The position numbers and the translations under genes are program-made. From Crambe crambe (taxonomy: Eukaryota; Porifera; Demospongiae; Poecilosclerida; Crambeidae), in contig OZ004597.1 in assembly GCA_963924555.1 (NCBI GenBank), forward strand, positions 5,901,904-5,965,903: 64,000 nt of DNA, read 5' to 3'. Every line of letters begins with the position of its first letter. The first letter of the stretch is position 1. Positions 56,863 to 64,000 of this stretch are shown piece by piece. Below the pieces are notes generated by a model, which was not told where the DNA came from, did no database searches, and worked only from the letters and a program-made list of their open reading frames with translations.

Positions 56863-59800
56863 ATGGATAAGCTCTGTATTCACAGAGTTTCTGTGGCCAT
56901 TTTACTGCTGTTAGTGAGCTTACTGGCTACTTCCTCTGGTGAGATAGTCAATATAACTGATGGTGAGACACTGAAAGGCTACCTCTGTTCCCCAAGTGGA
57001 ACTATCCCTCCTAATACGACTCTCTTCATAATGTCCAATATGGTCATGACAAATCAAGAGCAATTCTGCCTCGTGGAAAATACCTCTGATATAACAATTG
57101 CTGGATTTCTTCATAGTGGATATGACTATTTTGAAGTCTTTTGTCAACCAAACTTCGGAATTGGATTTTTTAACGTCACTAATCTTACCATTGCTTCGAT
57201 GTCATTTAGGAATTGTGATGACAATTCTTTCCCACCATCTGCCATTAGGTATATCAACAATACTGAACAATTCCTGTACTATAACAATGAAACAAGAATC
57301 GGGCTTATCTTGAATCACTGTTCCAATGTAAAAATACACAACTATGTCAGTTTTGAAGTAACCATTCTAGGCATATTAGGAGTGAATTTATGTGGATATA
57401 ACAACATCACAATTGTGGTCCCATTTTATCCTTCAATGAGTGTGTTATTTTACTATGTAGACAGTGATTTAACCTCTTCCAGTGATGAATGCTATTTACG
57501 TATTGAATCCAATGCATTTTCTTCTCTACCCTTAATGGTACCGTTTGAAGAGCATCTAAGCGGCAAACCAAACAGAATTCCTGTAAGTGTTACTAGGGGA
57601 TTTGCTCTCATGATAACACAGCAGAGATTCAATGCTATTGTTGATATCAGAATAGTGCCTATTGCAGTTTTTGGTTTCAGTTTTAGTATATCTGGACTGA
57701 TCTTCTTTGTGAATAGCATAACTGATTCTCGTGTTACATTGCAAGGACTCTATTCCAACTATTGCATTGATGAACATTTCACATCTGACTATCGATCTTT
57801 GACACTGAGCGTAATGTTTTACGAGATTCCTCTCTTTGACACTTCAGTTAACCGCACCATCGAATCATTGATAATCAGAAATACTTCCTTTGTGTTGTAT
57901 TTAAAACAGGACAGGATTCAGGATTTTGGGTTCTCAGCTGCACTACGAATCATAAAGATAACAGAAAAAATTTCTCATCAAATTGTGTTGAGCAATGTGT
58001 CATGGTGTACCAGACATACACAAGATTCTTCCAATGATGAATATAAATATAAAATAAAGTCCATATTGCCATATTTACTTCATATACAAACCTTATCCAA
58101 AGATGAATCTTGTAATAATGCAGATCTTCATGTGGACATGATTAATGTGAACATGCATCGTGGTACTTCATATGGCAGTGATATAGCACCACAAAGCACC
58201 CAAAATTTCATAAAGTTCATTTATGTTCAAAACATCACCATGAGTGGCTCTAACTATTTTGCAATTGGTGATGGTGGATCAGTGATAGATGTTATATCAA
58301 GTAATCTAACACTAACTGGAGACCTGACTATCAGTAATGGTTATGCATTCCAAGGTGGAGGGATAAGGCTTGATGGATCTTCGACTCTGTTCCTGAAAGA
58401 GCCTTTGAGAGCACAGTTCATTAACAACACAGGAAGTGCTATATATGCACCAATTCACACATATTTTGCACATGTCAATAGTTCAATACAGGTGATGCCA
58501 AATCAAGTTTATTCACTGACTAATATCAGTGACATCAACATTACTCTCTACTTTGAAGACAATTTAAACATCAACTTGAATGCTTCAGTTTCAATGTATG
58601 TGCCACTATTAAACTTCCTATACCACCAAACATCGTCCAATCTATTGTTCACTAATAATACATGGGATGATAATCATATGCAATATGCTTATACTACTAT
58701 GTTTGATGCCATATTCGAGACAGTGAATGAACTTGATAAGTTCACTTCATTTTCCAATGGGATCTGCACAAGAATACGTCAGCTACCGTGGAATTGCACT
58801 TATATTGATAATATATACCGTGAATTACCCAAATTATATGAATATATAAATCCAATTGATCCTGGAAAGATATTGCCAACTGTTCATGCCTATCCAGGAG
58901 AGAATGTGTTCTCTGTTTTTCACCAAAGTGAAGAGTTCAGCATTATCAATTGTTCAAATTACGAGCGAGTGAGAGACAGATATTATTCAATAACTAGAGG
59001 AAATCCCACTATCTTGTTTACATTTCGAAATGAAGAAAGGGGAAATTATTGTTTCTTGATTGTCATTTCTAACACTGAAGTCCCTGAGTTAACAGTACCA
59101 CTTGTTAAAGTGATTGTGAATGCAACATGCCCCCCTGGTTTCTATCTGACTGATGAAGGTTACTGTGACTGCATATCAGCACTGCAAGATCATAACTACA
59201 CATGCAACATCAGTAGTCGAATTTTTACGAGTCCTGAAGGTTTCTGGACTGGCTATGAGGAACACAATACCAACAACACTATCTCTTACACTATCTCATT
59301 CAGCAGTCATTGTCCACCTAATTACTGCAATCAAAGCTTTCAGAATTTTCTTGTGGACAACTCCATTGCTGATTTATCCTGCCTAAATAACCGCACTGGG
59401 GTCTTGTGTGGTCAATGCAAGGAGAACTACAGTGCCATATTTGGATCTGATGCATGTTTTGATGATTGCACTGATGTTTATCTCTTAACTCTCCTAGCTT
59501 ATGCTTTAGCTGGACTCCTTCTAGTGGCAGTTCTCTTTGCATTGAAGCTGACAGTGGCTGTTGGCACTATAAATGGAGTCATATTCTATGCAAACATCCT
59601 TGGTCTATCAATGGATAAACTGACAGAAGGTCACCACGGACCACATTTGATATTCTTTCGTATTGTGATCTCACTACTCAACCTTGACCTGGGCTTCCCA
59701 CTCTGCTTCTATAAGGGAATGACTACTACTGATAAGGTAGGACTCCAGTTTGTATTTCCCATGTACATATGGGGCATTGTCATTGGAATGATAATAGTAG

Positions 59801-60654
59801 CAAAATATTCCCTCAGAGTTGCTAACCATATTTCAAAATATGCAGTCCAAGTTCTTGCCACTCTATTCCATTTATCATTTCCTAAACTTCTACGTACAGT
59901 GATTGACATAATAACTCATTCTACTATTGATTTGGTGGTATTTGATCCTGATCACATGAACAGAGAACAGACAGTGTGGTTTTATAGTGGTGAAGAATAT
60001 GGCAAAGGTATGCATGGTTTCTATTTGTTCCTTGCCTCAGTATTCATCCTCTTCCTCCTACTCTACACCATTTTAACAACATTCTCATCTTGCTTTATGA
60101 GGTTCAAGCTAGTCAACAAATTCAAGCCTTTGATCGATGCTTATGGTGGTCCTTTCAAAGATAAATGGAGGTTCTGGTTTGGACTCCGTCTTTGGGTAAC
60201 AGTCTTGATTTTCTCAGTCAGTGGTGCTTTACAAGGAACTGATTCTAACAGACTTTTCATCTTCAACCTTGTAATTCTTTTGATTTTCGTCCAGATCCAA
60301 AGTTTTGCACGTCCTTTTAAATCCTGCTTAATTCTTATCATGGATCTATTTTTCATGATTAACTACTGGCTAATCATCCTATTTTATCTGGTCTTTAAAT
60401 CCAACTTCATTGAAGCTTACATCTTCCTACTAAGTGCAGCAATCCTTGTCTTAGTTCTTGTTCTGTTCTCTCACTTCTGCTATTTATACATCTATTCTAA
60501 GAATCCAGGAGTGTTTCTCCAAGTGAAGACAAAGTTTCATAGAAGATTTAAGGGGTATGAAAGGATTGAAGATCGAGTGAATGAAGAAGCTGATATGGAA
60601 ATATTCAAGGCAGCTAAAGAAAGAGAACAAGAACAAGTGTTTGATACTTATTAA
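56863..60654 (+). CDS. Large single-exon multi-pass membrane protein, unknown
   Basis: An uninterrupted frame of 1263 residues starting MDKLCIHRVSVAILLLLVSL, a clear signal peptide ending near ATSSGE. The ectodomain (about 27-755) has many N-x-S/T sites and repeated hydrophobic/Asn strands (ISNGYAFQGGGIRLDGSSTL, QFINNTGSAIY) that suggest a right-handed beta-helix. A Cys-rich module (about 756-870: CPPGFYL, EGFWTGY, CPPNYC, NRTGVLCGQC) precedes the membrane region. About eight hydrophobic helices follow near 873-893, 929-945, 965-982, 1052-1075, 1110-1125, 1131-1147, 1156-1178 and 1185-1211. A Lys/Glu-rich tail ends at EQEQVFDTY. The architecture is that of orphan receptor-like proteins expanded in sponges and other early animals. 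It is not a recognised GPCR class. The lack of introns contrasts with most neighbouring host genes. Confidence 0.85.
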   Translation: MDKLCIHRVSVAILLLLVSLLATSSGEIVNITDGETLKGYLCSPSGTIPPNTTLFIMSNMVMTNQEQFCLVENTSDITIAGFLHSGYDYFEVFCQPNFGIGFFNVTNLTIASMSFRNCDDNSFPPSAIRYINNTEQFLYYNNETRIGLILNHCSNVKIHNYVSFEVTILGILGVNLCGYNNITIVVPFYPSMSVLFYYVDSDLTSSSDECYLRIESNAFSSLPLMVPFEEHLSGKPNRIPVSVTRGFALMITQQRFNAIVDIRIVPIAVFGFSFSISGLIFFVNSITDSRVTLQGLYSNYCIDEHFTSDYRSLTLSVMFYEIPLFDTSVNRTIESLIIRNTSFVLYLKQDRIQDFGFSAALRIIKITEKISHQIVLSNVSWCTRHTQDSSNDEYKYKIKSILPYLLHIQTLSKDESCNNADLHVDMINVNMHRGTSYGSDIAPQSTQNFIKFIYVQNITMSGSNYFAIGDGGSVIDVISSNLTLTGDLTISNGYAFQGGGIRLDGSSTLFLKEPLRAQFINNTGSAIYAPIHTYFAHVNSSIQVMPNQVYSLTNISDINITLYFEDNLNINLNASVSMYVPLLNFLYHQTSSNLLFTNNTWDDNHMQYAYTTMFDAIFETVNELDKFTSFSNGICTRIRQLPWNCTYIDNIYRELPKLYEYINPIDPGKILPTVHAYPGENVFSVFHQSEEFSIINCSNYERVRDRYYSITRGNPTILFTFRNEERGNYCFLIVISNTEVPELTVPLVKVIVNATCPPGFYLTDEGYCDCISALQDHNYTCNISSRIFTSPEGFWTGYEEHNTNNTISYTISFSSHCPPNYCNQSFQNFLVDNSIADLSCLNNRTGVLCGQCKENYSAIFGSDACFDDCTDVYLLTLLAYALAGLLLVAVLFALKLTVAVGTINGVIFYANILGLSMDKLTEGHHGPHLIFFRIVISLLNLDLGFPLCFYKGMTTTDKVGLQFVFPMYIWGIVIGMIIVAKYSLRVANHISKYAVQVLATLFHLSFPKLLRTVIDIITHSTIDLVVFDPDHMNREQTVWFYSGEEYGKGMHGFYLFLASVFILFLLLYTILTTFSSCFMRFKLVNKFKPLIDAYGGPFKDKWRFWFGLRLWVTVLIFSVSGALQGTDSNRLFIFNLVILLIFVQIQSFARPFKSCLILIMDLFFMINYWLIILFYLVFKSNFIEAYIFLLSAAILVLVLVLFSHFCYLYIYSKNPGVFLQVKTKFHRRFKGYERIEDRVNEEADMEIFKAAKEREQEQVFDTY

Positions 60655-61078
60655 AATTTTGTGTTTGCTTTTTAATCTTTGACTTAGCTACATGTATTAA
60701 AGAAGTGTGAATCGATTTATATACATATGGATTTTTTTTGTTTTTGTTTTTGTTGTTGTTTTTGTTTGTTTTTTAATGCTGTTAGTTCATTGTTGCTGTT
60801 GCTGTTTTTCAGTAGCCTTGTTCCCAGGCCTTTCTTTGTATGAAGCAGTTTTAGTGTATTATAATTTGCTGCTTATTCTATTATCTTGATCAAGGTCATT
60901 AGGGTGGCAAAGAGTTGCTGTCAGCATGTAAATGGTGGTTCCACTTTCCAACCCTCTCCTCCAAGAACATAATTAGCTATACTACTCTTTTCAGATGCTG
61001 TATTAATATTCAATCTAAAAAATATTCACTGCTAATTTGCGAAAACTAGGGTAGCTCTGTTCGTGTAGCACATGGCTA
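60655..61078. other. Spacer with T-rich run
   Basis: 3' flank of the large membrane gene, with a TTTTTG-type run at 60727-60775. The motif GCTGTCAGCATGTAAATGGT near 60915 recurs at about 61467. No gene. Confidence 0.5.
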
Positions 61079-61398
61079 TAGGGACTGGCACATTCTGCCA
61101 GCATTGTTTTGGGAATCAAAGCAGGAAGCATAATGCTGGCATAATAGGTTATCAAAAGTGAACTTCATGATTGATCTTGAATGTATTTATCATGTGTGCC
61201 TACACTAGCTAGTCTAGCTGGACCAAACTTGTCTGCTAATAGCTATTTACGTAGTCTTTCAAATACATATGATATCAGCTACGAGCATATAATTTAAGGA
61301 TAATAGGTCAGTAAAAAAAAAAGAATAATGACTTTATACAGCTGGAATTAATGAATAGAATAATAGGGAAGCAAAAAAGCATAATATGCCAGTCCCTA
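61079..61398. repeat. Possible MITE, about 320 bp
   Basis: Starts TAGGGACTGGCACATTCTGC and ends with the near reverse complement (GCATAATATGCCAGTCCCTA); the outer 12 bases match. No obvious target duplication. Weakly supported. Confidence 0.4.
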
Positions 61399-62275
61399 GC
61401 GAAGCAGTTAATAACAAGTAGCTACCAACTCATTTCTGCTTCAACTCCTTAGGCTAAGATATTGCTGTCAGCATGTAAATGGTGGTTTATCATCATAGGG
61501 TGCCAGCACATCTGCTTTGAAGGCTTTCCTTCTTCATGGGCAAAGGGATTTGGTGGGTAGCTATGTGTCACTCCTTTCTGATGCTATTATCTGTAGCATA
61601 TAGAATGAAAGGATCATAATGTGGGGAAAGGAATTGATTGGGTTAGAAATGTGTGCATGGTATCAGATGCTACAGTGTGACTCCAGCAGCTTGTGTCATT
61701 TTTTAAGCTCTTCCTACTGAGGATTTTGTCCTCACTTCTGCTATTATTAGTACAGGCATTTTGCTAAAAATATTGAGTCGACCTTAAACAAATTGCAACA
61801 AAAGCAGACTCAACTGATTTTGTTTCTTCATTATGTTCTTTATGGCAGCAAAAGAGTCTTAAGGAATCTTCCTGGGGGAACATTATGAAAATCACTCTAA
61901 TGTAAAACCACTTTTTGCTACTAAACGGTTTATGGTTTTTATAGTATTTCTTGTCATATCTCTGCTTGGGTACTACTTACATCAAAAGTTAATATACCAT
62001 TGGATAGCTCTCAGAGTAACCAACATTTTGGTACTAAAATTAACACCCAGAGCTAAAAAGTGAATGAGTTATGTGCGATATTATTAATGTTATGTTTGCA
62101 AGCAGCTGATGCAAGCAGCTGATGCCTTGTGTGCATGTTTTTGCAAGCAGCTGATACCTTGTGTGCATGTTTTTGCATGCATGAGGCATTTAGTCAGTAG
62201 AGTTGAAAAGTTACAGGTAAGTTTATCATTCAGTTTTCCAGCTCACCCTACAATTCTAGATTCTTATTTTCAGCA
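61399..62275. other. Upstream region of the right-edge gene
   Basis: Contains a short tandem repeat at 62097-62176 (GCAAGCAGCTGAT with CCTTGTGTGCATGTTTTT, about three units of up to 33 bases). A likely 5' untranslated exon ends at the donor TACAG/GTAAGT near 62218, paired with the acceptor TTTTCAG at 62267-62273. Confidence 0.45.
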
Positions 62276-64000
62276 ATGGAGGCACAACCTGCAAAGTGTG
62301 CTATATGCAAGGCTTCTATAGGTACAGGAGTCCCATCTTCTACTCTAACAGCAAAAGGGAGTTCAACTATCAACCGCGCCAGTGATGTAAGGAAAGACAG
62401 TATTCATACTATGCCTGGGGAAGTAGTGCATCAGGAGTGTCGCCGCATATACTGTCATCCTTTTCAAATAGCGAAAGACACCAACCAAGAAGAGTTAATG
62501 CCAAGTACAAGCAAAGGTAGACCTGTGCTTCGGTCATCTGAGGAGGATTTTTCTTTCAAGACTGATTGCTTCTTCTGTGGAAGACCAGCTAAGTTGGGGA
62601 GAAAACGAAAGCATGATGTTCTTCAAGTGAAAACCATTGGAATAAAGGAGACTGTTCTGAAGATATGCCAAGAGCGAGCTGATAGTTGGTCTGACACTGT
62701 GAAGGCACGCATTCTACATGTGCATGACCTGCATGCTGCTGATGCAGTCTACCATCAGACTTGCAGTGTCAATTTTCGCACAAAGAAGCAGATGCCAATG
62801 TCTCAGTTCATTGCAGAAGATTCCAAGAGGCCAAAGCTTGGACGTCCTCAGAATGACACAAGGGCAGAAGCATTTTTGGAGGTTGCAAGATACCTTGAAG
62901 ATAATGACGATGAGCAAATTACAATCAATGATCTCATTGACCTTATGAACCAAAAACTAGCAGACACTACTTACGAAGCTTATACTTATCCCCACATGAA
63001 GACAAAGCTTCAAGAACACTTTGGTGAGAGACTAATTCAGACGGAGATCAATGGCAAACCGAATGTTGTCACTTTCAGAACAACAGCAAGAGTGGTGCTC
63101 CAGGACTACTACAGTAAGCAGCAACAGAAACAAAACACTGCTGAGGAGAAAATAAAACTTGTACAGGCAGCTGCAAAGCTAATTAAGGAAGACATCAAAG
63201 CCATTGAAACAGCCCATGAAGTTTACCCCCACTGCAATGACCTGACATCACAAGAGGCTAGCATAGAGTATTTACCAAATACTCTGAGGGTACTGCTGGA
63301 AGAACTATTTGCTGGGAAAAAAGCTGGAGTGAAAATGGCTTCAATTGGGCAAGCAATGATGCAAGCAACTCGACCCCGGGTCCTGCTAGCACCACTGCAG
63401 TTTGGGTTGGGCGTGCAGTTGTATCACCACTTCTCCTCACGATTCCTCATTGACTCCCTTCATCATCATGGGTTTTGTTGCTCCTACCAAGAAGTGCAGC
63501 GGTTTGAGCACAATGCTGCTCAGTCACATGGAACTGGCATTCCCAACCTGTCAACAGAATTCGTCCAGTATGGAGCTGACAACGTTGACCACAACATCCG
63601 CACATTGGATGGCCATGGCACCTTCCATGGTATGGGTATGATTGTTGCTGTTACTCCTGAAACCAGTTCAGGGCAGTCAATCCCCAGAGCAAAGGTAACC
63701 TCTCTTGATGTTGCTGCTGTTGGAAGGGTGCAGATACATTTCCACAAGGAAGAGAGTCATGGAATGTCTGCTGTGACATACCAAAAGCTTTTAGATTTAA
63801 AGGCTCAGAACTGCTATGAAAATCTTGATGTTCTGTGGAAAACATCGATCATTTTCGGATCCCCCAGACCAGCGTGGTCAGGGATGATGCAGTTTGTACA
63901 CCAGGGTGACCACCCAGGTAAGGCATCTGTCATGTTCTTGCCTATAATTGACATGAATCCCAGTGACAGCACATGCATTTACTCTACACTCATGTTCATC
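62276..64000 (+). CDS. Right-edge open frame, unknown probably repetitive family
   Basis: From the ATG at 62276 the frame is open for all 575 codons to the window edge, so the 3' end is missing. The N-terminus has two Cys/His clusters that look zinc-binding: CAICKASI with VHQECRRIYCH, then CFFCGRPAK with VYHQTCSVNFRTKKQ. A middle region is helical (EEKIKLVQAAAKLIKEDIKA). Later come LLAPLQFGLGVQLYHHFSSR and ADNVDHNIRTLDGHGTFHGM, which I associate with large uncharacterised protein families present in many copies in cnidarian and sponge genomes. That copy-number behaviour suggests a mobile origin, but no transposase or polymerase motif is visible in this part. The start lies two bases after a splice acceptor. 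Confidence 0.65.
   Translation, partial: MEAQPAKCAICKASIGTGVPSSTLTAKGSSTINRASDVRKDSIHTMPGEVVHQECRRIYCHPFQIAKDTNQEELMPSTSKGRPVLRSSEEDFSFKTDCFFCGRPAKLGRKRKHDVLQVKTIGIKETVLKICQERADSWSDTVKARILHVHDLHAADAVYHQTCSVNFRTKKQMPMSQFIAEDSKRPKLGRPQNDTRAEAFLEVARYLEDNDDEQITINDLIDLMNQKLADTTYEAYTYPHMKTKLQEHFGERLIQTEINGKPNVVTFRTTARVVLQDYYSKQQQKQNTAEEKIKLVQAAAKLIKEDIKAIETAHEVYPHCNDLTSQEASIEYLPNTLRVLLEELFAGKKAGVKMASIGQAMMQATRPRVLLAPLQFGLGVQLYHHFSSRFLIDSLHHHGFCCSYQEVQRFEHNAAQSHGTGIPNLSTEFVQYGADNVDHNIRTLDGHGTFHGMGMIVAVTPETSSGQSIPRAKVTSLDVAAVGRVQIHFHKEESHGMSAVTYQKLLDLKAQNCYENLDVLWKTSIIFGSPRPAWSGMMQFVHQGDHPGKASVMFLPIIDMNPSDSTCIYSTLMFI

Noticed and set aside
1-64000. CRISPR arrays, bacterial operons, rRNA genes
   Set aside because: None found. 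The tandem repeats seen are minisatellites or segmental duplications without spaced direct repeats, and the genes are spliced.

Overview
This is animal nuclear DNA, most likely from a demosponge. It is AT-rich with many AGCT-type short palindromes. Genes have many short introns (often 50-100 bases, mostly GT-AG). The homologues found (APEX1, GET1/WRB, lebercilin, an OvoA-type ovothiol synthase) are animal genes. Sponge is an inference from texture and gene content; no marker proves it. Gene models were spliced by hand; in each one presented as resolved the exon phases add up.

Layout. 1.6-3.4 kb (-): a small single-pass membrane glycoprotein, with a decayed rearranged copy at 4.2-5.3 kb. 5.6-5.75 kb: a LINE reverse transcriptase scrap. 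6.6-12.8 kb (-): a 12-exon APEX1 homologue whose introns carry minisatellites and MITEs. 13.05-15.16 kb: a nest of mobile DNA, in which a TTA-flanked element contains a retroelement-type coding fragment and a MITE with a 9-base target duplication. 15.5-17.2 kb (+): GET1/WRB. 17.6-19.3 kb (-): a multi-AT-hook protein. 19.4-23.0 kb (-): lebercilin (LCA5). 23.2-24.3 kb (-): an unknown proline-rich protein with an acylation-type MGCAPS start. 24.4-30.6 kb (+): OvoA, with DinB-like, sulfatase-modifying-factor and methyltransferase parts.

31.3-55.5 kb (+) is the most unusual region: a tandem array of an unrecognised two-gene unit. Type 1 genes (A, C, E) encode about 600 residues and type 2 genes (B, D, F) 377-378. 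Both begin with what looks like a divergent PTB/PID fold and end with the same unknown domain. Type 1 adds a 300-residue Ser/Tyr-rich linker, as in signalling adaptors. A, B, D and F are open; C and E carry shared and private lesions. D is F-like in its 5' part and B-like in its 3' part, as expected if unequal crossing-over turned a four-gene array into six. Each gene starts behind a similar CpG-rich GCGCGC block. A whole-looking pogo-type transposon (47.0-50.0 kb) sits between D and E, and its site is empty in the paralogous B-C spacer.

56.9-60.7 kb (+) is a single-exon 1263-residue multi-pass membrane protein with a large ectodomain, preceded by a shrunken copy of itself. From 62.3 kb to the right edge runs an uninterrupted reading frame of at least 575 codons from an unknown family that looks repetitive.
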